In this document: piece by piece, positions 1 through 12,260 of the stretch
Position numbering within the stretch: position 1 is the first letter of the stretch
Layout of the letters: the number at the start of each line of letters is the position of its first letter
Assembly: GCA_040954595.2 (NCBI GenBank)
Contig: CM082591.2
Location: forward strand, 2,418,001 to 2,482,000
Source of the DNA: Balanoglossus misakiensis
Taxonomy: Eukaryota; Hemichordata
Direction of reading: 5' to 3'
DNA length: 64,000 nt
The notes under the pieces: model-generated
The model's database searches: none
Seen by the model: only the letters and a program-made list of their open reading frames with translations
Told to the model about the DNA's origin: nothing
Program-made: the position numbers and the translations under genes

Positions 1-994
1 TAATCTCTTGTAACACAATGGAACCTTTCAGTGTTGAGATGTACTGCAACATAACATACTTTAAGCTGTGTTATCGCGTTAAAAAGGGGGTTACCCTGCC
101 CGGTGTTCTCCTCGCCATCATGCAGTTGTAAATCCGAAATGAAAGTCTTAATATCTTGATTGTGTGAGGCTCACCTTTGATACAAGAGACTATAGTACAG
201 CGCGGTTGTTGAAACGACTATCATGTTCAACTTGCCCGCAGTGTTACATGTTGGTATTAGCGAGATAACGCCATTCTTTATCGTGCGCGCTGTTCGGCGT
301 GCAACATTCCGACAAGGCGGGATTTGTCAATGATGCATCGGCGCTGCCTGCAGTAATTCGCGGCCCATTGTAAAGACTGGACCCGTTGAGTTTCAGGGTT
401 GTAGTTAATTATTTAAAGTGCACCTCATTTCCTGGTCTTGTCTGAGTGCAGGCGGGGAATAGTGGGCGGAAACACAATACAAGTTCACGGAGAACTGTTC
501 ACTGTATGTATCCGGCAAAAATTCTAAGACACGTTGGTCTCACAGTCGACTGTATTCCGTGCCACTCACTACTGGCAATATTAACGAATTAGCGAACCCC
601 ATTCCAACTTCCCGTCGGCCCGGCCCTCTGTTCTTTATTAGCTTTGCTCCGTACATAGAAAACTACTCGACCAAATCTCTTGGTGACCACAAAACGATTT
701 TAATGGTAGGCAAGTCTATCGAGACGACAATACAAGAAGTGAATACGTTTTTGATATACAGCACTTTTCCTATCACACTCGTTCCAGATACATCCTGATG
801 TTTTTCCCCTGCCCCATGAATATTTAAACGTGTTATTTGATACCTATAATTGTTAATGGCATGCCTTCGTGTGTCCGTACGATAAGGGACCATCTGCTTT
901 CGCGTGTATGTAGTTACAAAACTTCAAATACACGTCCATGTACATTATTTAGTTCTGTTCACATGTACAGAGATACGTAAATACATATATACAG

Positions 995-1081
995 TACATA
1001 CATACATACATACATACATACATACATACATACATACATACATACATACATACATACATACATACATACATACATACATAC
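995..1081. repeat. (ATAC)n microsatellite
   Basis: Nearly perfect tetranucleotide run of about 21 units. Confidence 0.97.
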
Positions 1082-4000
1082 AGTGAACAGATATAGGATA
1101 ACGACTGGTATAATATTAAGGAGATGAACCCACTTTACCCGTTTACTATAATATGTCTAAATGTAAAAAAATGCAATCATTCATTTCTTTGCGGCTTTTC
1201 AGTGATGTCCGGAAATTACAATGGAACCATCGACACGCGACTGAAACACACAAAATAATTGTATTTTCCATGCGGGGTCGGTGACAAAAGGCGAATGAAT
1301 AATTAATTTGTGTTTTGTCAAAGTATTGCGTTTCGCCGAATGTTGCCTGTGTATTGACACTGTGACCCCTGGTGTTACTCGGGGTACACGCTATTTTCCC
1401 ATCATTGTGTGGCACCTCCCACGGGATTACTTCGAGTAATAAACAGCTATTAAGCCCGCTTTTATATAATAAGTCCTTTCAATGCCTCGGCTCAGATAAT
1501 GAATGCTTTCTAATCGAATTTGGTGAAATGGATTAAAATGTAATTAGTGAACTGTGTCTGTGTGAGAAACATTGGTAATCAGTTGTAATGTAATGCGTCG
1601 GTGAGACACAGTCATCACCCAATAAACTATTAAATGGGCAGAGACGTGCCACCAATGTGTCTACAGTCAAGACCTTACTCCAGGAATATTGCTGGAAAAT
1701 CTAGAGCCAGTGAAACGCGCCGAGCTAAACAGGCCTTAGGGGGGCATTTGGGACCAAGGAGCGTGAGCGTACCGCTGCCGGTGTGCTCTGGGCATCCGCC
1801 ATTTTGGGATAGATATTTTACCGCTCATTCCGAGATCTCGCGAGACTTGGTTAACGGGCTGCTAGCCAAGTAATACAAGTCAAGCATAGGTGCAGGGTTT
1901 AACTAAAATAATAACTTTTGTGTCGTTTAACACGATGGGTCACTGATGTTTGTCCTGTGTCGCACGAGAATGCCCTCCTTTGTGAACTGCCTAGCCACGC
2001 GAGATCTTGCCGGGTCTCGTGGAGATCAGAAAACGGTCTATTGATTCGTATCCGTTTGTGTATGTGTGACAGAGGGCGCGTATACGACGCGGCAGCACTC
2101 CGAGATTGAGGCTGAGACTTGGCATACCAGTGAGCCGTGATCTAGCGACGTCAAATTCGTGGAAATAGAATCTGACAGGCAGATAGATACGTAAGTGGAC
2201 GAGTGTGCCCACAGAGATGAGAGGGGAAAATGGCGGCCTATTCGCCTGACACAAAGATTCACTCGTACAAAAGGAACGCCAACAAAAGGAACTCCCAGAG
2301 GTCTTGCTGGAGTCATGTCAGCACATTACTGCGCGTTCTTTCTTTAATTTGACGTGTAATTTTGGCATCAGGAATATTTGAACAACATATTGTGGTGCCA
2401 TGGCAATTAGGCTCTCTTCATTTTCGCGCCTTCGGTGCGGTTTCGGCAGTACAGACGAGAATTTCTTTCTAACAAACTGACCCGTTTATACTGCATACTG
2501 TGTGGAATTCAAAGTTTTAATAAGAAAACCGATCGTTTCGTCTAAGGCAAAACTTACAAAAAACGTTCAGGAAAATTACCTCGCTACGTCTGAGCTATTT
2601 TAATCTGCGCGTGTCACGGTATGCCAACGCTGTCCACATGCTCAGTGTATAGCCTGCTCTGTGTCGAGCAAAGAAATCGAAATTATATCTGACGACTGCA
2701 GAAACTGAGTTCTCTCTTGTGATCGAGGAGTCGCCACTGAATTATTTAGAGACCGACTTCACCAGTCGCCGGCGACCAGAACAGCAAGTTGGGCGATTTT
2801 CACACCCTTTGTGTATATGCAAATGCGCTACAATCTCCGCCAATGAAACTTAATGGCGAGCATTCTAGTGAGAGTGGCCCGTTTCACCTAGACGTGTTAA
2901 TGCCTTCCTTTGATATTTATATACAATTCTGTTAATCCGCGGTGCGTGGATTTCATACAAATTAATCCGTCTCTGGCAGTGGTATCTTGTCTGCAGTATA
3001 TTCGCGGTTCAATGTCGAGTAGGCAATAATGTTTCTGTCATCTACGCCATCATTTAGTCCGCCATGTTATTATCTCGTTTCCAACACAAACAGAAGCAAA
3101 AATGTCAAAGTCCTCTCCACGAATACGGAGCAAATGGGTCTGTCCGAATACGGGTATAGTGACCGAAAACTGGGAATTATTGGCTCTCCTAGCAATGGAC
3201 TGACCACAATGTGTAAAATCAGCACAAATTCAGAATGTATCTGTTCATAAAGCTCGTGGGCGAAGCAAAGCTATCGTTCGGCTGGTGTGGATTTAGCGGG
3301 GTGTATCTTGACATGTCGTGCAGTGGTATTTTCTACACGGCTTCACCCGTTCCACTTGAACGGCCGACCGTGCAGTATGATATGAGTCCATATGTAAGGC
3401 GGATCGGAGATTAACTTTTGTTGATGAATAACGCCGCTTAAAGAACCCATCAAAATCGACATTCATCAGAATCCTTAAGACCCCTCTTCCTCTCTGAATG
3501 TAAATGCCACAAGAGCGAGTTCAATTTCCCCTCGGTTGCTCGTCGAACCGGCTCTGCCCAAGTCAACTCTGGCAGGATTTAGAACTTTCACTTCGCTGGC
3601 TCTAAATCTCCATGGTGACGCGCGAAGTGTGAAGTCACATATTTGAATATTAATGAGAAACTTGGAACATGTGTCGGTATGTTTAACCTGTCGTCTGCAG
3701 CTGTATGAGGCTTCGTATTGGTCTCTCATCCGAATGGCATATTAATGATTAAAGGGACACTAAGCGTAATTTTTTAGTTATATTTTATCTTCTGAAACGA
3801 GTTACTGTCTAACATATAGCCACTGTCCCAGGCCTGTTGATATTTGGGAGCACGCGTACTTTACTGGTAGAAAATAAAACGGTCTGATGACTCTCTTGTT
3901 TCGCTCATCCGGGAACTTCACTGATTGATACGATTTATTGATAGAAGAAATGCATTAATTTCCTCGTCTGTGAATGCATAAGAAACCGCAATATCCGAGA

Positions 4001-4483
4001 ATCTATGGCACATCCTTAAATATGCACATATTAGACCGGGCTTTTTCCAGATTACGCGCTTAATAATATCTACAATAGTCTGGTCACACTAAGGACACAT
4101 ATTTCAAAGATTTTATATAAGGATTAACTTATTAAGAATCTAATAGGTATTCTGTAGGCATCACATAAGGCCACTTATTCCGTTCTCAAGTGTAATACTT
4201 TTCTTAATTAAGAGCCACTAGACTTTGAGGTCATAAATTTCAAGCGTGGGTGATATAAGCGACTTTTAGCCATTAAACAAAGAGCACGTACGCGCCAGTA
4301 TCCACTATGGATCACCAGTCTCGGTGCATATGTGACTTTCATCACGACAGACTTTTGTCTAGACCTTCTGGGGCAGCGTTTCCGCTAGCACCCGAACAGC
4401 GCGGTGTGTTTTACCGAGGCAAATGAAAGCAGGGTATAGAACTTAGCTATAGAAATAGCCCTCCCAATAAATCCGCAGCGGGT

Positions 4484-4498
4484 GGGGGGGGGGGGGGG
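4484..4498. repeat. Homopolymer G15
   Basis: Fifteen consecutive G, followed by GATCGATCG. Could form G-quadruplex-like structure and is prone to length error. Confidence 0.95.
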
Positions 4499-7400
4499 AT
4501 CGATCGCTCAATATGATCTATGTTACACGTTCTCATTAATCTATATCAACATCAATCGACGAAACGGAAAAACATTGATTTTAAGTCATTTTTAATCATG
4601 AACAACAATTACAATATAAAGCGATCGGTTTATACTGCCACGGTTGTATTTTGCATACTGTGTTTTTTTGTAAAGAGACAGATCGATGATAAGAGCGGGC
4701 AAACGTCAACTTTACGACAGTTGAGTTGAAAGATGGATAGCGGTATCAACGTTAAGCGGACGTGTCGAAACGAAGCCAATGTATCGAAGAGGAATTTCGT
4801 TAAAAAATCCCAGTATCTGTTATCTAGGGGCACTTCCGCTAGATGTGTCTCCCAGTACGTACTAGTATATTATTAAAAGGGTCTTCGACGAAAACAAGTA
4901 GAACTTTTAAGTAGCCTTCGCATTAAGAGATTTCTGTTCGTGGTCATAAAAATAAAATAGCGTCCGTTTGTAACTGTGAAAAAAAATTGGCCAACGCTGT
5001 CTGTTGCTTTGCTTGTGGATGTCAGATCCACAATCGCTTTTCATTCCCTGTTTTCAGTTGTCAACATTGATGGACAACATTTGGAATGAGTGTTGGCAGT
5101 TGGGGACATTTGCCTCTTAAGGACTGTGATTGTTAATTTAAAATATACTCGAAGAAAATAGAGGAGCCATTTGTGTCCTTCCAGTCTGCTCGAACACGAA
5201 AACAGACATTAGGCGAAGTTTCAACGATGAACCATCTGCCAGTGGACAGGATCCTAAGACTGCTTTGCAGAGTCAAGTTCTTAGAACACGCCTTGAAGAC
5301 ATGGCGCTACGCATAACCGTTTCATTTCCAAGTTGCAGTATGTGGTTTTATTCAAAATATGCACTAGCAAGGTCGCGTTTTCCATTCAGCGTTGGTGTAT
5401 TAGACAAAGGAGGGCATCAGATGGCCATTCTCTCTAAAAATCCACTACTTCCTATGAACCCTTCAGAAACTGTCAGCTTAAGTCACAACTAACACTTCTG
5501 TCACAATGAGTTTTCAATTCAATCATTTAGTCCTGCGATACAAGAATTTCAATTTCAATAGCTGGAGCCGCATCTTTTTTTTCTCTCTGTCTCAGTCTCT
5601 CCCAGAAATCTCGGTCATCTCACTGGCGTTCTGTTTCAATGGGTTTAATGACATCGACCTCATCCGCAAAGATGCCTTTGCATTGTGGATAACAGCACGC
5701 TAGACGCGAGGTCTGCGGGAATGTAGATTGTAGCTTATCAGTGGGCGCGTTGGGAAAACAACGGTTTTCCCGATTCTTTGACATCACTTACATGTATACA
5801 AATATTTTTGTGAATGCGCCATAGTGAGACTGACCTTGCTCGCGTGTCAGATGCGCAAACGTTTTCACGCGAATGACGTAATATCAACCAGTTCTACCAA
5901 GTTCAATACAATGTATACACACGCGGTAACGATTTGTCTACCTCAGTGTTCAGCGACAATGTTTGTCAATTTTCAGTTATCGGAAATTTTCTGTAAAATT
6001 AAGTATTATTTTTTCCAGTAAAAATCTCTGGTAAACCAGATACGATGTTGTTGTCGTTCTCGCTGCTGCTGGCCTTGTCATTAACAATGCTGCTGTTGAA
6101 GTCTTGAAATACTGATAACCTAGACAACTAGGTCGCCAGTAAGTCTTTCTATAAGCCCGCGCTGAAGAACGTGTTAATAGATATCCACCATTGATAGCAT
6201 CAACGCGCTTTTCTAAGTTGGCAGCCAAGACGATATGGGAAGGGGGCACATGGGAGGGCAGGAGATATTAGATAGTGAGATTAGTCATGGCACGATAACA
6301 TTTGAAAAGATGTTCAGGTAAATACCGCCATAGAAGCGGACCTCGGCTCTTAGTGGTAATTATCGTCTGCTGGTTTGGCCCTGCAGAGACTAAAGGTGTC
6401 AAGAGGGGTACCGCGCAGCTGACAATAGAGTTATGCATAATGCTGTCGATAAAAGGTGTCGTGTACTTTTTTTACATCCAGTGGGAAATTCGTACTTCGA
6501 GATTTTCAGGATTCTGTGTGATGCCTGGGGCGATTTCTAAAGGACCGGTGTTGTCGGCCTATTCACTCCGCCCAGGAGGCAGGTCTTCGTGCCCATACTG
6601 TGAATGTCCGATGCTCGGTTATTGCGTCTTTTGACATAAATGTAGTTCCTTCATAACACTGCGGATGAATACATTGTGGCCAATATTTTTGTTAATCGGC
6701 CTGGACTTGATTACAGTGATCGACGATATCTTGTCGTTTTGACGATCGTGTGAACGTGTCAAATTCTGTCGTGATCACGCCAGCATTTGGAAGGTGTTAC
6801 TGTTCTGATTTTACTGGAAATACGCATGCTTTCCATTCTCCATCGGCAAATGGAGAAGGCGTCCTTTCTTTGCTCGGATTGAGGGTCAACGAAGCGCTTG
6901 TAATTGCGTTTTATTATCGATTACACGTCGTCCCCATTGTCCCTATAATATAAACTGCGTCTATCAGATATAAATAAAACAGAATATCCGTGCAAATTCA
7001 GACAGCGGAATCGAGAACCGTGCCACAATGTGTCTGTACAGTACCAAATAGACACACGACACCAAAACGCATCCACACATTGCCAAAGAATGGTCTGATG
7101 GTAGCACACATCACGTTTAAACATCAAACCGTCCCTGTATTGACTTTAGAAACTATACCCGCGGGACTGTGTAAAAATACAAGCACAGTATGAAATAACA
7201 CTCAGACAATACCACAGTCCACAGCAATGCATGACGTCACTGGGGTTAATGGCAAGCCATCTGCAATGTTGCCTGAAGGATAAATAGTGCCATTGGCAAT
7301 GTAGCTCTCATAACCGATTTGAAAGAACATTTGATCTGAATGGACAACAAAAATCTCTACGCCAGTGGTGTTCCTTCTGAGCAGGATGGTATGAAAGGTT

Positions 7401-8797
7401 GATCTGTATAACTTGCAAATTAATAATCTCGAATCCAGAAAGTCCCCGTCTTACAACTGTCTGCCTCCACAAACTAATCAAAAGGGATATTGCTTTTCAC
7501 AGACAATATTTTGACCAGCGTGTTAACATATCATCACACAAAACCCATCTTGCACCATCTAAACCAATAATACACTTGAAATATTATTTTCTACATCTGA
7601 GAGAGAAAACTGCCTTAACCCTTAACATTCTGTGAAAGGTCCACATGGAACAGATAACTTTTACACTCCTATTCCGTCCGAGTATTTATCGCAAACCCAT
7701 TCGGTTTAAAAATTAAAAGGATGCTTATGAAAGTTCTGTCCACCCTCATTACTTATTTATGTGTACAAGATGTGCAAACCCACTATCTTAGTTCGGGATC
7801 CTTTGAAAATATACTTCTCTTACACTAATATTTGTTGCAAAAGTATTATATAAGACGAAGATGGGTGTATATTAATAATTAAATGTAAATATAAAACATT
7901 AAGTGTTATAAGGTATGACACCGAGATAAGACTATTTGTCCGGGTAATCGTGAATATACCAGGAAATGGACAGAAACGATTTCAAAGGGCATGATTTAAC
8001 AGATACAGATCTATCCAAGTTTAGCTTGTTTAATATCGCTCTCCAAGACCCATTGTATACACATTCAGACAGGTTTGCTGCGAATATTATCAATGACTCG
8101 AGTTCCTATTGAAGGAATGTGCAGCTATGAAAAATGTACAAATTTAGATATTTTGCCCTTTCGGGCATATTAATGTTAAATTATTCAGTCTTCAGCATAT
8201 TCGAAGCGAATATTTGTCCTCAGAACGGAAGTATTTTCTTTGCGCAGGTGTAGCCAGAGCCTGGCTAATGTCAGTGTGATTATAAACCTCCAATAAAGAG
8301 TACATTGTTTAGCTTATATGCATTATATACATTAAACAGAGACCATATTTTATGCTTTGTTCGACATGCTCCTATCAACGTTATTAACCATTAGGGGATA
8401 GCCGTGTACATTGTTAAGGAGGCTGATCGTAAACGGTTACCATGGGAGCCAACATGCTAATTATCTAATATTTATCGTCGAAATTACATCGCCAGGAATA
8501 TTCAGCTGTCGTTGTAGTAAATGGATGAGTAGTTTCACCTGAAAATAAAGACTTTATGAGAAAGCAACGAACTATTAATATCCTGTGTGCGGAGAAAAGA
8601 ATAAGGAATGACTTCATGCAAATTAAATGTACACATCGGACAAGGAAAGTGCGTGTCTTTAAATTTTAATGCTGCTTTCTTTGGGCTGTGTGTGTTGTTT
8701 ACGATGCATGTATGACAATTTGACATATTTGATTTGTATACTTTCACAGGCTATGAAGGGATAAGTATTCTGTACTGTCTTTATTGTTATTATCACC

Positions 8798-8830
8798 ATA
8801 ATCATCATCATCGTTGTTGTTGTTGTTGTT
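8798..8830. repeat. Short ATC and GTT triplet runs
   Basis: CATCATCAT followed by six GTT units. Confidence 0.8.
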
Positions 8831-9890
8831 TAATAGGGCATGTGTTATGCACGGTTGACCCCTTGTTTCCAAATTAACAGTTCTGTGTACAGGCAAAAGT
8901 TTATTGTTTAAACGCCCACATCAACAAATATGGACCTTTTATATTGGTAATTAGCAATAAAATTCGTGGTAATGGTACATATAGTAACATTTTATAACTT
9001 AAGGGATGAATTTGATAAAGCCAGGCACCATCGACATGTAAAAGTTTATATTGTCAAAACCACATTCACTTAATGGGGTGGGCGGAAAGTGTTTGAGATA
9101 AAACAGAATAATTCAAAGATATTCGTGGCTAATGGGTCGGTTATGTTTTGATACAAATTGTTTGTACTGAACAATAATAGTAGCTAAGAAAACCGAAACT
9201 AGATTGTTCAATGGAAAGCTTACACGCCTCGTTTATGACCGCGGAGGCTTGACCCTAAAATATATTTATTAATCAAACATCACATTTACAGGTTACATGT
9301 CGTGACAACAAAAGTATAAGAAAGCCAATGACTGCGACGGTAGACAGACACTAGGGATGTTCTCGTCACGGCACGTTATCTGAAGCCGAGTTTATCTGGG
9401 AATGGAGATGGTATATTAACACCTTCACAAGCCATCAGCTTAAATCTCCAGTGACTCAGTACACACTCCACACACCTTCTTTCCATTAAGCCCGACCAAA
9501 TCTAATTTCCTTTTTCTTTTCTATTGGTACATGTATCATGGTAATGTCAATCTCCTGACTTCAACAAGACCACGCAAATAATCAAAAAGGAAACGCGTTA
9601 CTTAAATGGACGAGATTACGACTACTGGAAAAGTCGCGTTTCTGTCTCGAAATGTCAAGTTTTTGTCGAGAGTTTTTCAGTGCACGCGGCCTGTGCCCGA
9701 TTGGTGGGAAAGGCGATGTATTGAGCGTTAACTGGTTACGGCGCGCGATAACGAAGACGCTGAAAGTTTACTCTGTGCGCGCAAGCTTGTGAGAATCGCT
9801 GTTTTCCGCGGGGTTTCTGGGTGAGTTTGCACCTCGGCAGTATAGGTCATTTTGAATCATATAATGCCACGAGAGAAAACTGGCACTCAC

Positions 9891-9979
9891 CTGGTCAGAC
9901 CGATTTGTATCTTCTCCGACGCATCCTGGCCCTTGCCGGCAAACCGACTTTTCAAAGTTTCGACGAGACTGAAAGACAT
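9891..9979 (-). CDS. Possible first coding exon of an unidentified minus-strand gene
   Basis: ATG at 9979 opens 29 codons plus 2 nt that end at a near-perfect splice donor (ACCAG|GTGAGT, intron from 9890 leftwards). The peptide begins MSFSLVETLKSRFAGKG and continues with a QDASEKIQ segment; its mix of charged and small residues looks coding. The frame stays open upstream to 10261, so an earlier start is possible. I do not recognise the protein and found no convincing following exon in 1-9.88 kb, so the exon may be false or its partners may lie outside the window. Confidence 0.3.
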
Positions 9980-10290
9980 ACCGGAGTGCGTTGCAACGAA
10001 ATCACAGAAGCAAAAAGGGGAATCCCGAGGTCGGGTGCGACGCAGGAACAGAGCTGGTGCTGCCAAGTGCTGGTTGCATTGAGAAAAGATTAACGGCACG
10101 AGGTTCGCTGCTCTAGAATAGACGGCCTGCCAATGTGTGTGTGTGTGACGTGTGGACGCACCAATGAAGCCAGGATATGAACGTCTATATACCACAATGC
10201 TCTGCTGTCTGTCCTTGTGGTTCTGACGTCGTCCCCGCGCGATTGGACCAGCAGAGTGCACAGTTGACTAGACTGCACCACGTGACCACA
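9980..10290. promoter_or_regulatory. GC-richer, promoter-like stretch
   Basis: CpG-containing sequence upstream of the possible exon at 9891-9979, richer in GC than its AT-rich surroundings. It carries an inverted CCAAT box (GATTGGACC near 10241) and a GACGTC element near 10225. Consistent with a promoter; no start site can be assigned. Confidence 0.25.
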
Positions 10291-10965
10291 TTGATGAAGC
10301 CTGCCTTCATTAACAAATTAAAACCAATCAGGGCAGTACGTTATATCGACGCAACCCATAGCTAAAATAGTGCAAGACCATTGTTCGCGCGTTATTGGCC
10401 GGCACTAAATCTACACACTGAATTATTGTATTTTTTCCTGGTCAACAAATGGGATCTTACATTACATGCATGCAGGGTGTGTTAAAATTGAGGAATGGAA
10501 TACTGGTTTTATTGTGTCGCAGTAACTTTTGACTTTGTCTCGGACAGAAATGCAGCTGTGGTCGACAGGCCATGCAAAGCCGACTCTTCTGACTGAAGTA
10601 TGGTCCTCAGGCCGCATGCTCTGTTTGAAGCGAAACGTCATTAAAATATTAAGTCATATTTTCGCTGGGTTCGTAATTCTCGACGCTCCTCTTGGAATTA
10701 GAATATTCGTCACATCTCCACACAATTTGGACGTTCGCGGTAATTGACTTGAAATGTTAGCAAAACAAACGGCCACAATAGCACTGAGCGTTCCTCGATA
10801 CATCAGTCATCCCGACACAGATGTTGACGGTTTCTCAACTGGAGGAGTCGTTTGAAATGCGAACGCATCAATCATTTTCATATTGCACGTGTTATTATTG
10901 TATTCTACTACAAACGAATAGTGCCTAATTTCCAGAGAATAAACGAATCTTATAATTTATTTCAG
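10291..10965. other. No gene seen
   Basis: Unique sequence between the promoter-like stretch and the satellite flank. Short open frames only; no repeats or motifs stand out. Confidence 0.5.
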
Positions 10966-10980
10966 AGTGGGCGTGGACAA

Positions 10981-11275
10981 AATGGTTGAAGTCACTAAAT
11001 GTCGAAGTCGTAAGGATGTATCCAAACACCACAGCGCCGCTTGTATGTGCAGTGGTATAACGACAGCCAACGAAGTCAAACCTAGGCCTAATGACTGTTT
11101 CTCGAACAACGTAATTTCCCCTCTTCGCATTCTGTTTTTGGGGAAATCAGTCTTTCAACCAAAGATGGCGCTGTTTCACCTGAAAACGAAGTACAATATA
11201 CCGAATAAAAAACTACAGAAACTGAATCGAAAGTTTTGTGAGTGGGGAAGTTGGCGGCGCACTGTATATTTTTGA
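10981..11275 (+). CDS. Open frame of 98 codons beside the satellite, unidentified
   Basis: An ATG-initiated frame follows a fair splice acceptor (TTATAATTTATTTCAG, AG at 10965-10966). The product is basic and cysteine-containing (MVEVTKCRSRKDVSKHH at the start) and ends in sequence abutting the satellite edge. No domain or homology is recognised. It could equally be a chance open frame. Confidence 0.15.
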
Positions 11276-11354
11276 ATAAAAATCATGAAAATCATCTCAA
11301 CATGACAATTTTTCGACTTTGCTTATTTTCGAAATTTCTTCATTTTTGAATAAA
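11268..11354. repeat. Diverged left-edge unit of the satellite
   Basis: The first, incomplete unit lacks the GGGTTATAGCTCATG segment and carries GACAATTTTTCGACTTTGC followed by CGAAATTTCTTCATTTTT, a version found otherwise only at the right edge. The short string TTTTTGAATAAA flanks it on both sides (11269-11280 and 11343-11354). Confidence 0.75.
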
Positions 11355-12260
11355 AATCATGGGTTATAGCTCATGAAAATCATCCAAAAATGAGAATTTT
11401 TCGACTTTGCGGAACTTCAAAATTTGGCCGATTTTTGAAAAAATCATGGGTTATAGCTCATGAAAATCATCCAAAAATGAGAATTTTTCGACTTTGCGGA
11501 ATTTCAAAATTTGGCCGATTTTTGAAAATATCATGGGTTATAGCTCATGAAAATCATCCAAAAATGAAAAATGTTCGACTTTGCGGAATTTGAAAATTTG
11601 GCCGATTTTTGAAAAAATCATGGGTTATAGCTCATGAAAATCATCCAAAAATGAGAATTTTTCGACTTTGCGGAATTTCAAAATTTGGCCGATTTTTGAA
11701 AATATCATGGGTTATAGCTCATGAAAATCATCCAAAAATGAGAATTTTTCGACTTTGCGGAATTTGAAAATTTGGCCGATTTTTGAAAAAATCATGGGTT
11801 ATAGCTCATGAAAATCATCCAAAAATGAGAATTTTTCGACTTTGCGGAATTTCAAAATTTGGCCGATTTTTGAAAAAATCATGGGTTATAGCTCATGAAA
11901 ATCATCCAAAAATGAGAATTTTTCGACTTTGCGGAATTTCAAAATTTGGCCGATTTTTGAAAAAATCATGGGTTATAGCTCATGAAAATCATCCAAAAAT
12001 GAGAATTTTTCGACTTTGCGGAATTTCAAAATTTGGCCGATTTTTGAAAAAATCATGGGTTATAGCTCATGAAAATCATCCAAAAATGAGAATTTTTCGA
12101 CTTTGCGGAATTTCAAAATTTGGCCGATTTTTGAAAAAATCATGGGTTATAGCTCATGAAAATCATCCAAAAATGAGAATTTTTCGACTTTGCGGAATTT
12201 CAAAATTTGGCCGATTTTTGAAAAAAATCATGGGTTATAGCTCATGAAAATCATCCAAAA

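Larger units (their letters stand above)
1..9880. other. Gene-poor sequence, no supported gene
   Basis: AT-rich DNA with only short open frames on both strands, none with domains I recognise. It holds the ATAC microsatellite near 1.0 kb, a 15-base G run near 4.49 kb and a short GTT run near 8.81 kb. Two AAAATGGCGG-type motifs lie at 1796-1806 and 2227-2236. Minus-strand donor-like sites occur (for example near 171), but no exon chain can be assembled. Confidence 0.5.

Noticed and set aside
5977-6249. 90-codon minus-strand open frame (LEKRVDAINGGYLL and following)
   Set aside because: No recognisable domain or splice sites; it may be a decayed transposon fragment, but nothing supports a specific family.
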